64,000 bases of DNA from NCBI RefSeq assembly GCF_001618425.1, contig NZ_BDCU01000010.1, positions 20,913-84,912 on the forward strand, read 5' to 3'. A program made the position numbers and the translations under genes. The notes under the pieces were generated by a model. The model ran no database searches. It was not told the origin of the DNA and saw only the letters and a program-made list of their open reading frames with translations. Below, piece by piece: positions 44,073-52,927 of this stretch. Position 1 is the stretch's first letter. Every line of letters begins with the position of its first letter. The stretch is from Nocardia fusca NBRC 14340 (lineage in GTDB: Bacteria; Actinomycetota; Actinomycetes; Mycobacteriales; Mycobacteriaceae).

Positions 44073-44409
44073 GGCTTGTTCACTTCCCTTCACCGGTTGG
44101 AACACGCGAAGTGGAGCGAATTCGCAACATGTGCGTGGTCATGGCGTCAGAGGCTACCGCTGGTGTTCTCGAGCTCCGCATGGTCTGTACGTTTTCGGTG
44201 CGTATCGTGCCAGTGAACGCACCGACTGTCCACCCCCGCCGGCGCCCTGTGACGCGCCGGGCGGTCGAGGCGCGGAACCGGTGCCGCGGCCCTGCTCCGC
44301 CGCGGCAGCACCGCATTGCCGACGACACTTGACTGTGCCGCTGCGGCACGGTTGAGGCTGGGTATCGCGCCGGCGCGTTCGCGGCGGGAACGTAGCGGAG
44401 GAGTCGGAT
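44073..44409. other. Divergent intergenic region between sugC-like and MerR-type genes
   Basis: About 337 bp without a gene. It holds the promoters of both neighbours; the right end contains TTGACT (44329-44334) followed by a 15-bp palindrome. Small frames here lack the codon pattern of real genes. Confidence 0.5.
44335..44349 (+). promoter_or_regulatory. Palindrome next to a -35-like box, candidate MerR operator
   Basis: GTGCCGC-T-GCGGCAC is a perfect 7-bp inverted repeat directly after TTGACT, 60 bp before the MerR-type start codon. MerR regulators bind such palindromes inside the promoter spacer, so this is a likely autoregulatory site. Confidence 0.55.
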
Positions 44410-45171
44410 ATGACATGGAGTACCCGTCAGCTCGCGGAACTCGCCGGCACGAGCGTGCGGGCGGTGCGCCACTACCACGACATCGGCCTCCTCGCGGAAC
44501 CCGAACGCGCCTCCAACGGTTACAAGCGCTACGGCGTTGCACACTTGCTGCGGGTGCTGCGTATCAAACGACTCGCCGATCTCGGCGTACCGCTGTCGCA
44601 GATCGCCGAGATGGGCGACGGGGAAGGTTTCCCCCGCGACGCGCTCCAGACCCTGGATGCCGAATTGGCCACGACCATCGAACGGTTGCAGCGCATCCGG
44701 GTGGAACTGGCGCTGATCCTGCGGCAGGGCACACATACCGATCTTCCACCCGATATCGGTCCGGCCGCCCAGGTACTCACCGACGCCGACCGCGCCTTCA
44801 CCGTCATCCTCACCCGGGTCCTGGGCCCTTCCGGCATGGGCGCGCTGCGGGACCTGCTGAACGACCAGCGCGACGAGCCCGCGACGGCGGAGTTCGACAA
44901 CCTCCCCGCCGACGCCGATGAATCCACCCGGGCCGAGCTGGCCGAACGGCTGGCTCCGTACGTGGACGAGCTGACCTCGCAGTATCCCGAGATCACCGCC
45001 CCGGCCACCGATTCGCCGGTGGGCGCGAAGCGGGCGGCGGAAACGGTCGGCAAAGCGCTGCGGGATCTGTACAACCCGGCCCAGATCGACGTCCTGGTCA
45101 AGGTGAACCGGCTGCTCTACGGGCCGGACGGGCAGCCGCCGGGCAAGGATCGGCGGCCCGGCCCGGGGTGA
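44410..45171 (+). CDS. MerR-family transcriptional regulator
   Basis: A 253-residue MerR protein. The winged helix at 1-70 shows WSTRQLAELAGTSVRAVRHYHDIGLL and the wing SNGYKRYGVAHL. A coiled-coil dimer helix at about 75-115 and a larger C-terminal ligand domain of about 130 residues without metal-binding cysteines follow, so it should sense an organic ligand or protein signal. ATG 44410 follows GGAGGAG. It precedes, by 156 bp, a small unknown protein in the same direction, which may be its target. Confidence 0.9.
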   Translation: MTWSTRQLAELAGTSVRAVRHYHDIGLLAEPERASNGYKRYGVAHLLRVLRIKRLADLGVPLSQIAEMGDGEGFPRDALQTLDAELATTIERLQRIRVELALILRQGTHTDLPPDIGPAAQVLTDADRAFTVILTRVLGPSGMGALRDLLNDQRDEPATAEFDNLPADADESTRAELAERLAPYVDELTSQYPEITAPATDSPVGAKRAAETVGKALRDLYNPAQIDVLVKVNRLLYGPDGQPPGKDRRPGPG

Positions 45172-45327
45172 ATCGTCGCGGTGGCGGCCGGCGCGAGCGC
45201 CGTGCGGATTCCCGTGTCAGTGGGTGTATCAGCCCGGCGTCAGGCCGGTGTCAGCCGGGCCGGTGAGAGTGGCATTGTCCACCGGCTCGAACAGCCGGTC
45301 GCCCACAACTCCCGGAGGAGAAAGATC

Positions 45328-45741
45328 ATGTCCGTCACCTTGACCGATCAGGATAAAGCCACCCTGCGTACCGCCGCCTACGGCGCCGTCTCGCTGATCT
45401 CGGCCACCAGCGCGGTCGGTGGCTCGCCGCACAAGGCCGCCACCGACGGTTCCATCGCCTTGGGCTCGGCGACCGGCCCGATCGGACACGTGCTCGCCGA
45501 TGTGAAAGCGAAGGAGATCACGCTGAAGGGAAAGAACGTCGCGGAACTCGCCGATCAGGTACTGCCGGCCCTGACCGCGGCCATGAGCCTGCTGAAACAG
45601 CAGAATCCGGCCGAGGCGGACAACTTCCGCAACGCAGTCCTCGTCGCAGTCGAGTCGGCCACCAGTCCCGACAAGGCCGCGCCCGCCCCCGCCCTCGTGG
45701 ATATGACCCGCAAGATCACCACCGCCCTCGACGCCGCGTGA
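45328..45741 (+). CDS. Small conserved hypothetical protein, 137 residues
   Basis: I do not recognise the family. It is a small soluble protein with an N-terminal LTDQDKATLRTAAYGAVSLISAT, a central AVGGSPHKAATDGSIALGSATGPIGHVLA and a helical C-terminus. It has no signal peptide or membrane helix and no cysteine. ATG 45328 stands behind a very strong GGAGGAG site; the frame is open upstream but without ribosome site. It lies after the MerR gene and is followed at once by a terminator, so it is a single- or two-gene unit. High expected translation suggests an abundant stress protein. Confidence 0.8.
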   Translation: MSVTLTDQDKATLRTAAYGAVSLISATSAVGGSPHKAATDGSIALGSATGPIGHVLADVKAKEITLKGKNVAELADQVLPALTAAMSLLKQQNPAEADNFRNAVLVAVESATSPDKAAPAPALVDMTRKITTALDAA

Positions 45742-45748
45742 AGGCAGG

Positions 45749-45776
45749 GCTCCGGCCGGTAAGGCCCGGCCGGGGC
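45749..45776 (+). terminator. Terminator after the 137-residue gene
   Basis: GCTCCGGCCGG (45749-45759) pairs with CCGGCCGGGGC (45766-45776), with one G-T pair and a 6-nt loop, beginning 8 bp after the stop codon. A TCTACTCTT run follows. Confidence 0.8.
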
Positions 45777-46199
45777 TCTACTCTTCGAAAGTGCGCGAAA
45801 CCGGCCGATCTTCGCCGCTGCACGGCTAGAGCCCCGGCGAAGTCGAACCGACCATCGAGCTTCTGCGCAAGCACGAGCACCCCGATGCGGTGCGGAAGGT
45901 CCACATCGCAGTGCAACGTTGTCCCGGTGCCGACCGGGGGACGGCCCCGCTCGGCGAATGACAACAACCGGCCCGATGGAGGGCCGCACGATTACGGTGA
46001 CATCCATCGGTACCACGGGCCCATCTCGTCGCGGCGTCCCGCGAGAAACCAACTGCAGCAGGCCGGGGTCCTGGACGGAATGTGCAGGTGCACAGCGCAA
46101 GCTATCGGCGACGATCTCGGGCTGGAAGCAGTCCGGGATGTGCCTATACCCTGGTGGGTCATCTGTTCTGCAAGACGCTGCTGTGCGGAGGAGTTTGCG
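45777..46199. other. Non-coding stretch upstream of the dehalogenase-like gene, with a possible gene remnant
   Basis: About 420 bp without a whole gene. One short frame on the plus strand (about 45831-45961) reads like protein (EVEPTIELLRKHEHPDAVRKV and so on) and ends in TGA, but it begins right after an in-frame stop and has no start, so it may be the tail of a lost gene. The right part should hold the promoter of the gene at 46200. Base composition is lower in G+C than in neighbouring genes. Confidence 0.45.
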
Positions 46200-47096
46200 A
46201 TGGGTGACAGTGTGCCGACGGTGCACCACCGGTGGGCGGAAGTCGACGGAGTATCGGTGTTCTACCGTGAATGCGGCCCGGTCGATGGACCTGTGGTTCT
46301 GCTTCCTCACGGGTACCCTTGTTCGTCGTATGCGTTCCGGAACCTGATGCCATGCCTTGGCGACCGATGGCGCACACTGGCCCCGGATTTTCCGGGTTTC
46401 GGATACAGCGCTACACCCGCCGCCGACGATTTCGATTACACATTCGACGGCTACGCGCGGTTCTTGAGGCGGTTCACCGAGGTACTGGACCTGTCGCGAT
46501 ATGTGATCTATCTGCACGACTACGGTTCGCAGTTCGGGTTTCGTCTGGCTATGGCCGCTCCGGACAAGGTGAACGGTCTCATCATCAGTAATGGCGACAT
46601 CTACGAGGATCAGCACGGACCGAAGTATCGGCCGCTGCGCCGGTTTTGGGACAACCCCACCGAGGAAGGCCGCCGAGAGCTTTCCCAGGCCGTAACCGAA
46701 GAGGGATTCCGCGATGAGTTCATCGGCGAGATCGACCGGGACCTCGTCGAACTCGTCAGCCCGGATCTGTGGACGCTGGCGTGGGCACAGCTGGGAACAC
46801 CTGAACGCCGGGAGAACTTGACGAATCTGCTGGCCGATCAGCGCAACACTCTGGCGTGGTTCGCCCGTGAGCAAGCCTACCTGCGAGAACACCGTCCTCC
46901 GACGCTGATCGCCTGGGGGCCGCAGGACGGTTACATGCCGGCCGGCGCCGCGCACGCCTATCATCGTGACCACCCCGACGCCGAGCTTCACCTGCTGCGC
47001 GGCGGGCATTGGCTGCTCGAAACCAATCTCGACGAAATGGTCGGCCTGATTCGTAGCTTCCTTCACCGAGTGCCGATGGTTGCCGAAACGAACTGA
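46200..47096 (+). CDS. Haloalkane dehalogenase/epoxide-hydrolase-like alpha/beta hydrolase
   Basis: A 298-residue cytoplasmic alpha/beta hydrolase. The oxyanion motif is HGYPCSSYAF near residue 38. The nucleophile is an aspartate in YLHDYGSQFG (about residue 106), as in haloalkane dehalogenases and epoxide hydrolases rather than esterases. The catalytic His is in LRGGHWLLETN near 280 with an acid in DGYMPAG before it. ATG 46200 follows GGAGGAG. Third-position G+C looks lower than in neighbours and the gene sits between strong terminators with a possible gene remnant before it, which suggests acquisition. Whether it acts on halides or epoxides cannot be told from sequence. Confidence 0.85.
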   Translation: MGDSVPTVHHRWAEVDGVSVFYRECGPVDGPVVLLPHGYPCSSYAFRNLMPCLGDRWRTLAPDFPGFGYSATPAADDFDYTFDGYARFLRRFTEVLDLSRYVIYLHDYGSQFGFRLAMAAPDKVNGLIISNGDIYEDQHGPKYRPLRRFWDNPTEEGRRELSQAVTEEGFRDEFIGEIDRDLVELVSPDLWTLAWAQLGTPERRENLTNLLADQRNTLAWFAREQAYLREHRPPTLIAWGPQDGYMPAGAAHAYHRDHPDAELHLLRGGHWLLETNLDEMVGLIRSFLHRVPMVAETN

Positions 47097-47270
47097 CCCA
47101 TGGATGGTCTCGGGTTACCGATGGTTGCCTGGAGCGTGCCGGCTTCCGTGGTCGCCGGTACTGCGTAGTTCCACCTGAACCTTGCCTCGGGTGGATTGCC
47201 GCGCGTAGGAAACGCGATGTCGGCCACGGTCACACTCCTGCCGCAGGTTGTGCAGATCGCGATACGCGAA

Positions 47271-47308
47271 CGCACCGCGTAACCCCCTCATCGGGTACGC
47301 GGTGCGTC
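47271..47308. terminator. Bidirectional terminator between convergent genes
   Basis: ACGCACCGCGT (47271-47281) pairs perfectly with ACGCGGTGCGT (47298-47308), and the inner ACCC/GGGT extends it past one bulged A. It lies between the hydrolase gene and the end of the MFS gene, 32 bp from the latter's stop. Confidence 0.85.
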
Positions 47309-47339
47309 GCGCGAACACCCCGGACGAATCCGGCGGACG

Positions 47340-48644
47340 CTAACTCGTGGTGGCGAGTTCGCCCTCGGGTTCTCCCGGACGGACCGGCGGGTTCGCCGGC
47401 CGTTCGGGTTCCTTGGTGAAGAACAGCATCGCCGCCGCGCCGATGAGGCACAGGACCGTCATGACGACGAAGCCGCCGTCGTAGGTGCCGGTTTCGGAGA
47501 CGATGAAGCCCATCACCGCCGGGGCCACGATCCCGGAGAGGGCGAAGCAGGCGTCGGCGAAACCGGCCGCGGTACCGGGCTGGGTCGGGGCGGCGTCGAT
47601 CGAGGCCACCCACCAGATCCCGCCGGTGATGAAGCCGAAGCCGACACCCGCGGAGATACAGATCAGGGCGACGGTGAGGTTGCCGGGGAAGAACAGGATC
47701 GGGGCGATCGAGGCACCGGCGAGCAGCAGCGCCACGCCGATGATGAGGAATCGCGACCGGATGCTCTCGGTGCGTTTGTACACACGGTCCACCAGGATGC
47801 CGCCGGCGAGCGCGCCGACCACACCGGCCGCCCACGGTGCCACCGAGAAACCGCCGACCTGCTTGATGGAGAGTCCGAATTCGTGTTCCAGGTACTGCGG
47901 GAGCCAATACATGAAGGCCCAGAACATGAATCCCCAGGCGAAATAGCCGAGTCCGACGAGCCACAGGTTGCGGTTGCGCAGGATCTCGCCCCAGTCGACC
48001 TTCTCCTCGTGCCCGCTGTCCTCACCGTCGGTCTGACCGGCGCGGATGTAGCGCAGCTCCTTGTCCGAGACGAAGGACGCCTCGCTCGGCGAGTTCTTCA
48101 GGAACGGGTAGGCCACGACCACCCAGATCAGTCCGGCGACCGCGAGCACGAAGAACATGCCCTTCCAGCCGACCAGCGCGATCAGCTGGGTGAGGATCGG
48201 TCCGCCGATCAGCAGGCTGCCGGAGACGGCGACGCCGCCGATGAGGGCGAGCGCCTTACCGCGTTCGTGCGCCGGCAGCCACCGGCTGGCGATCCGCGTC
48301 GCCGCCGGGAAGCAGGGCGCTTCACCGGCTCCGAGGAGGATACGCAGCAGGATCAGACCGATGAACCCGCCCGCGAACGGGGTCAGCGCGGTGGCCGCGG
48401 CCCAGATGAACATTCCCACGATGAGGACACGGCGCGAACCGTACCGGTCGACCAGCGGCCCCGATAGCAGGGCGAAAAGCATGTAGCCGATCGAGAATGC
48501 GGAACTGATGACGCCGTACTGGCCGGTCGTGATTCCGAACTCGTCCCGCAGGTGGCTTGCTGCGAACGAGATGGCGCTGCGGTCTACATAATTCACCACC
48601 ACCAGGCCCAAGATGATGGCGATTGTCCACCAACGCGATTTCAT
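47340..48644 (-). CDS. MFS transporter of the anion:cation symporter type
   Basis: A 434-residue major facilitator with 12 hydrophobic helices and a charged central loop (DGEDSGHEEKVDWGEIL). It carries features of the ACS group (hexuronate, phthalate and other organic acid uptake): VNYVDRSAISFAASHL in helix 1, the loop 2-3 motif GPLVDRYGSRRVL, and GAGEAPCFPAATRI. It is the last gene of the flavoprotein-amidohydrolase-CoA-transferase operon and should import the organic acid or amide that this locus degrades. ATG 48644 after AGGAG. Expected to be under the IclR regulator through the operon promoter. Confidence 0.9.
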   Translation of the reverse strand: MKSRWWTIAIILGLVVVNYVDRSAISFAASHLRDEFGITTGQYGVISSAFSIGYMLFALLSGPLVDRYGSRRVLIVGMFIWAAATALTPFAGGFIGLILLRILLGAGEAPCFPAATRIASRWLPAHERGKALALIGGVAVSGSLLIGGPILTQLIALVGWKGMFFVLAVAGLIWVVVAYPFLKNSPSEASFVSDKELRYIRAGQTDGEDSGHEEKVDWGEILRNRNLWLVGLGYFAWGFMFWAFMYWLPQYLEHEFGLSIKQVGGFSVAPWAAGVVGALAGGILVDRVYKRTESIRSRFLIIGVALLLAGASIAPILFFPGNLTVALICISAGVGFGFITGGIWWVASIDAAPTQPGTAAGFADACFALSGIVAPAVMGFIVSETGTYDGGFVVMTVLCLIGAAAMLFFTKEPERPANPPVRPGEPEGELATTS

Positions 48645-48674
48645 AACGAACTCCTCGGATAAAGCTGCCGCGGG

Positions 48675-49883
48675 TCAGATGACCCCGCGTGCCCGCAGGT
48701 CGTCGATGTCCTCGGGGCTGCGCCCGAGATGGGTGAGGACCTTGTCGGTGTCGGCACCGGCGGGTCGTCCGGTGTGCCGGATCGCCCCGGGCGATCGAGT
48801 CATGCGCCACATCACGTTCTGCATGCGCATGGGGCCGAGCTCGCTGTCCTCCACGGTGGTGACCATGTCGGTGGCGACGACCTGCGGATCGGTGAGCAGG
48901 TCGCTCGGACGGTAGACCGGCGCGACGGCCGCGCCGGCTTCTTCGAAAACACTCGTGACCTCGTCACGAGTTCGTTCGGCGATCCAGCCGCCGACGTATG
49001 TGTCGAGCAGGTCGGCGTGCCGGGCGCGGGTGCGCCCGGTCGCGAACCATTCCTCGTCGATCACCTCGGGATGCCCCACCAGCCGCATCACGCGTTCGGC
49101 GATGGCCTGGGCGCTGGTGGAGATCGCGACCCAGTGGTCGTCCTTGGTGCGGTACAGGTTCCGGGGCGCGTTGTTCTGCGACCGGTTACCGGTCCGCTCC
49201 TGGTCGATCCCGAGTTGATCGGCATAGATCACGCCGGGGCCGACCGCGGTCATGATCGGACTGAGCAGGTCGAGGTCGACCTCCTGTCCGGTGCCGCCGT
49301 TGCGTTCGCGTTCGAACAGCGCCATCGAGATCGCCGAGGAACCGGCGATACCGGCGATGGAATCGGCGAGCCCGAAGGCAGGCAGGGTGGGCGGCCCATC
49401 GGGCTGCCCGGTCAGGTGGGCGAACCCGCTCATCGATTCGACCAGCGTGCCGAACGCGGGACGTGTGGCGTAGGGGCCGTGCTGCCCGAAACCGGTGACG
49501 CGCAACATGATCAGCGCCGGATTACGGGACGAGAGTTCCGCGTAGGACAGCCCCCAGCGTTCGAAGGTGCCCGGGCGGAAGTTCTCGATCACCACATCCG
49601 CGTCGGCGGCCAGATCCCGGAAGATCTGCTGGCCGTCGGGAGTGCCGAGGTTCAGCGTGATCGTCTGCTTGTTGCGGGCGACCATCTTCCACCACAGCGG
49701 GATTCCGTCCTTGTCGAGGCCGTGGCCGCGCATCCCGTCCGGTTTCTGCGGGTGCTCGATCTTGATGACCTCGGCGCCGAAATCCCCCAGGATCTGGGCG
49801 GTCAGTGGTCCGGCCAGGATGGTGGAGGCATCCAGGACCTTGATTCCGCGTAGCGGTCCGGTCGGCTGCGACTCGTCGTTCAC
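48675..49883 (-). CDS. Class III CoA-transferase (CaiB/BaiF)
   Basis: A 402-residue CoA-transferase of the formyl-CoA/itaconate/succinate type, which moves CoA from a donor such as succinyl-CoA to a carboxylic acid. It shows GIKVLDASTILAGPLTAQILGDFGAEVIKIEHP at the start and DVVIENFRPGTFERWGL near residue 97. The catalytic aspartate is likely in FGLADSIAG near 170. GTG 49883. It lies 11 bp after the amidohydrolase gene and 30 bp before the transporter gene. In this locus it would activate the ring-opened acid so that the CitE-like enzyme of the divergent operon can cleave it. Confidence 0.92.
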   Translation of the reverse strand: MNDESQPTGPLRGIKVLDASTILAGPLTAQILGDFGAEVIKIEHPQKPDGMRGHGLDKDGIPLWWKMVARNKQTITLNLGTPDGQQIFRDLAADADVVIENFRPGTFERWGLSYAELSSRNPALIMLRVTGFGQHGPYATRPAFGTLVESMSGFAHLTGQPDGPPTLPAFGLADSIAGIAGSSAISMALFERERNGGTGQEVDLDLLSPIMTAVGPGVIYADQLGIDQERTGNRSQNNAPRNLYRTKDDHWVAISTSAQAIAERVMRLVGHPEVIDEEWFATGRTRARHADLLDTYVGGWIAERTRDEVTSVFEEAGAAVAPVYRPSDLLTDPQVVATDMVTTVEDSELGPMRMQNVMWRMTRSPGAIRHTGRPAGADTDKVLTHLGRSPEDIDDLRARGVI

Positions 49884-49894
49884 CTACGGACTCC

Positions 49895-51355
49895 TCAGTA
49901 CGGGCGCGAGATGTAGCGGCCCGCGGGCTCGCCGGTGACCACGCCGTCGGCCAGCACCCGGTTACCGCGCACGAAGGTGTCGGTGACCGCGGCGGTCAGC
50001 TCGAAACCCTCGAAAGGCGTGTACTCCTGGGTGGATTCGGAGTCGGCGGCGCGCACGGTCCAGGTGCGGTTCGGGTCGACGATCGCGATATCGGCGTCGA
50101 CGCCCTCGGTGAGGCGGCCCTTGCCGGGCAGGCCGTAGCGGTCGGCCGGGTTGGACGCGGTGAGCTGGGCGATCCGGCGCAGCGACAGACCGCGCTTGCG
50201 GCCCTCGGTGAGCAGCCCGGGCAGCAGGTACTCGGTGCCGCCGAAACCGGACTTGGCGGCGAACACGTCGTCGCGGTCCGCGCCGAACTTCACCTCGTCC
50301 TTGCAGCAGGCGTGATCGGAGACTACCCAGTCGATATTGCCGGCGAGCAGGTGCTCCCACAGGGCTTCCACATCCTCGCGCGGGCGGATCGGCGGGTTCA
50401 CCTTGGCACCCAGTCCGTTCGCGTTGTCGATATCGGTGAGCAGGTGACCGATGGTGACCTCGCGGCGGAAGTTCACGTGCGGGAACGCCTCGGCCATCTT
50501 CATGGCGGCCTTCAGTGCCTTGGCCGAGCTCAGGTGCAGCAGGTTGATATTCGGCAGTCCGGTCTCGTCGGCCAGGAAGGACGCGATGGTCACGGCCAGG
50601 CCCTCGGAGTGCTGTGGGCGCGAGGCGCTGTAGGCGGCGAGGCCGCTGAGCTTCCCCTCCTGCTCGACGATCTTGGTGTAGGCGCTCATGATCTCGGCGG
50701 TCTCACAGTGCAGCGACAGCGAGATGTGATCGGCCAGTTCGGGAAACTGTTCCCGTGCCTTCTGCACCCCGCGCATCACGAACTCGAAATGCGCGATGTC
50801 GTAGCGTTCGTCCTCCGGAATCATGAGGAAATCGCTCTGCGAGGTGGATCGCCCGTGCAGGCCGTGGCTGCCGTAGAACATGAAGATCTTGAACGAGGTC
50901 ACGCCCTGATCGGAGGCCAGCTCGGGGATCTCACCGATGTGCTCCTTGGACATGGGCGCCAGGTGGAACGCGTAGTCGATATAGCTGCGGCCCGCCGAGG
51001 CGTCCAGCACCTCCGGGAAGAAGTCGGCGTAGGCACCGCCCTTGTTCAGGTAGTACTGCCCGGTCCGCATATAGGTCAGCGCGGTGGTGACACCGCCCTG
51101 GGCGCTCGCGCGGGATTCGGTCTGCGTGTCCTCGGCCAGCGGGTTGTAGATGCCCCAGTGCTGGTGGGCGTCCACTACGCCCGGAAAGATCAGCTTGCCG
51201 GACGCGTCGACGATCTCGGCATCCGCGGACTCCAGGTTCGTGCCGATGGCGGCGATCTTGCCGTCGACGATCAGGATGTCCGCGGACTCGCCCTCCGCGG
51301 GGGCCGAGTTGTCGGTGCGCACCACGGTGCCGTTCTTGATCAGGTACGAGGTCAT
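49895..51355 (-). CDS. Cyclic amidohydrolase (dihydropyrimidinase/allantoinase/hydantoinase type)
   Basis: A 486-residue metal-dependent amidohydrolase. The metal ligands are His64 and His66 in DAHQHWG. Lys156 in TSFKIFMFY is the usual carboxylated lysine. Further ligands are in SLHCETAE, NLLHLSSAKAL and VVSDHACC, and the C-terminal beta-sandwich ends VTGEPAGRYISRPY. All catalytic residues are present. ATG 51355 after AGGAGAAG. Second gene of the operon, 40 bp after the flavoprotein. It probably opens a cyclic amide or imide; the unusual SDHACCKDE and the operon partners do not point to uracil or allantoin. Confidence 0.9.
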   Translation of the reverse strand: MTSYLIKNGTVVRTDNSAPAEGESADILIVDGKIAAIGTNLESADAEIVDASGKLIFPGVVDAHQHWGIYNPLAEDTQTESRASAQGGVTTALTYMRTGQYYLNKGGAYADFFPEVLDASAGRSYIDYAFHLAPMSKEHIGEIPELASDQGVTSFKIFMFYGSHGLHGRSTSQSDFLMIPEDERYDIAHFEFVMRGVQKAREQFPELADHISLSLHCETAEIMSAYTKIVEQEGKLSGLAAYSASRPQHSEGLAVTIASFLADETGLPNINLLHLSSAKALKAAMKMAEAFPHVNFRREVTIGHLLTDIDNANGLGAKVNPPIRPREDVEALWEHLLAGNIDWVVSDHACCKDEVKFGADRDDVFAAKSGFGGTEYLLPGLLTEGRKRGLSLRRIAQLTASNPADRYGLPGKGRLTEGVDADIAIVDPNRTWTVRAADSESTQEYTPFEGFELTAAVTDTFVRGNRVLADGVVTGEPAGRYISRPY

Positions 51356-51395
51356 TTCTTCTCCTGGCGAATATCCGATAGGTGAAAGCTGGGAA

Positions 51396-52763
51396 TCAGG
51401 CGGCGACCGGGCTGCTCACGTGCTCGGCGGCGAGGAACGCCAGGCCGAGCGCGGTGATGAGGCCGTTACCGGCGAGGTAACCCCCGGCGCCGTGACCCGA
51501 GATGCCGATGGCCGCGCCGCCCGAGGCGTAGAGGCCGGGGACCGGCACACCGCCGGCCAGTACCCGCGCGTGTTCGTCCACGACCAGACCGCCCTGGGTG
51601 TGGAACAGGGCGGGGGTCACGGCGACGGCGACGTAGGGCGCGGTAAGGGGATGGCGCTCGTCGGTGCGACCTTGCCGGTCCGGTTCCGCGCCCGCCGCGG
51701 CCCGGCGGGCGGCACCGAGCTCGTCGTCCAGCGCTTCGGCCGGTACGCCGATCCGTGCGGCCAGTTCGGCGGCCGTCGCGGCGCGGACCAGCGAACCACT
51801 CTCGGCAACCGCGCGGAAATCGTCGAACACCGAGCACAGCGCTTCGATGTGCTGGTCGATGACGATCCATCCGGCACTGCCGGGCTGGGCCGCGAGGATG
51901 GCCGCGAACTCCGAATAACCCGTGGTCTCGGGCGCGAACCGGCGGCCCGCGCTGTTCACGATGACGCCGCCGTGGACGACGGTGGCCCAGCCGATGAGGG
52001 TCTGGCTGCGCGAGGAGAGCGCCGCGTGCCCCTGGTAGGCGTCGAGGAAACCGGTGTCGGCGCCCAGACCCCGGCCGATCCGCAGCGCGTCGCCCCGGCT
52101 GAACCGGCCGCCGTGATAGTGGGCATCGGCGATCTCCGGGATCCAGCGGCGCACCAGGTCGCTGTCGGCGCCGAAGCCGTTGGTCGCGAGCAGGACGGCG
52201 GGGGTGGTCAGCCGTTCGGCGTTGCCGTCCGGGGTGACGATCTCCACCCCGGTGACCCGGCCGTCGGTGGTGAGTACCTCCCGCAGGCTCATCGGCGCGA
52301 TGAGTTCGATCCGCGGGTGGGCCCGCGCGCGCTCCACGAGGTGGCGCAGCAGCTTGGCACCGTGGCGGCCGGGGAGGGTGTGGCAGCGGTCGGCGCTGTG
52401 GCCGGGGTAGCGGAAGTCGGTGACCAGTTCGAGGGCGAGTTCCTGGGCGTCGGCCAGCCAGGTGACCAGCCGCGCGCTCGACTCGGCGAGGGCCCGGGCC
52501 AGACGGTGATCGGCCGTACCGCCGGTTTTGCGGTCGATATCGGCGAGGAACCGGTCCGGGCTGTCCGCGACACCCGCGGCCTGCTGCCAGCGGGTACCGG
52601 CGGCCGGGATCATCGCGGTGCACATCGAGGTGTTGTTCCCGCGCTGGAAGTACTCGTCGGCGTCGACCACGAGCACGTTCGCGCCGAGTTCGGCGGCGCG
52701 CAGCGCAGCGACCAGCCCGCCGCCCGCACCGGCGACGACGAGATCGAAATCCGGACCGTCCAC
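51396..52763 (-). CDS. FAD-dependent oxidoreductase of the fumarate reductase/ketosteroid dehydrogenase family
   Basis: A 455-residue flavoprotein. The FAD loop is VAGAGGGLVAALRAAELGANVLVVDAD at about 10-35. The substrate/capping part holds RFAPETTGYSEFAA near residue 280. The FAD-closing end is VPVPGLYASGGAAIGISGHGAGGYLAGNGL near 420. It has no heme or iron-sulfur domain and no signal peptide. It should add or remove a double bond next to a carboxyl or keto group. GTG 52763 follows AGGAGGAAG; a frame extending to 52880 would cover the operator. First gene of its operon, preceded by the 17-bp palindrome at 52779. Confidence 0.88.
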   Translation of the reverse strand: MDGPDFDLVVAGAGGGLVAALRAAELGANVLVVDADEYFQRGNNTSMCTAMIPAAGTRWQQAAGVADSPDRFLADIDRKTGGTADHRLARALAESSARLVTWLADAQELALELVTDFRYPGHSADRCHTLPGRHGAKLLRHLVERARAHPRIELIAPMSLREVLTTDGRVTGVEIVTPDGNAERLTTPAVLLATNGFGADSDLVRRWIPEIADAHYHGGRFSRGDALRIGRGLGADTGFLDAYQGHAALSSRSQTLIGWATVVHGGVIVNSAGRRFAPETTGYSEFAAILAAQPGSAGWIVIDQHIEALCSVFDDFRAVAESGSLVRAATAAELAARIGVPAEALDDELGAARRAAAGAEPDRQGRTDERHPLTAPYVAVAVTPALFHTQGGLVVDEHARVLAGGVPVPGLYASGGAAIGISGHGAGGYLAGNGLITALGLAFLAAEHVSSPVAA

Positions 52764-52778
52764 GCTTCCTCCTAATCT

Positions 52779-52795
52779 GTTCCGCTTAGCGGAAC
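52779..52795. promoter_or_regulatory. IclR operator candidate 1 (before the flavoprotein operon)
   Basis: GTTCCGCTTAGCGGAAC is a perfect 8-bp inverted repeat around one central base, 16 bp from the flavoprotein start. This GTTCCGC/GCGGAAC pattern is typical of IclR-family sites in actinobacteria. A near copy stands before the iclR gene. Lying this close to the start codon, it is well placed for repression. Confidence 0.8.
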
Positions 52796-52910
52796 GCAAG
52801 AATGTGGTCCCCTGCACTATGCACGTTCGACAATCCGGACACAAGTGCCTGTAGAAACGATTAACGCCGACGAAACTCATGCATGAGCCGGTCGAGCGGC
52901 CTGGACAATC

Positions 52911-52927
52911 GTTTCGCTAAGCGGTAC
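52911..52927. promoter_or_regulatory. IclR operator candidate 2 (before the iclR-citE-cyclase-prpD operon)
   Basis: GTTTCGCTAAGCGGTAC differs from the perfect site at 52779 in only three bases (the fourth base, the central base and the third from the end). It lies 82 bp before the iclR start. Between the two sites is another 12-bp palindrome, CTCATGCATGAG (52876-52887). The IclR protein should bind both operators and so control both divergent operons. Confidence 0.75.

Noticed and set aside
45555..47066. A 503-codon minus-strand frame under the dehalogenase-like gene
   Set aside because: It crosses a terminator and is antisense to a gene with complete catalytic motifs.
47063..47318. Short minus-strand frames with a CTTCGRS segment beyond the MFS gene
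   Set aside because: They overlap the terminator hairpin and the end of the hydrolase gene, and have no start signal. One CxxC is not enough to claim a zinc protein.
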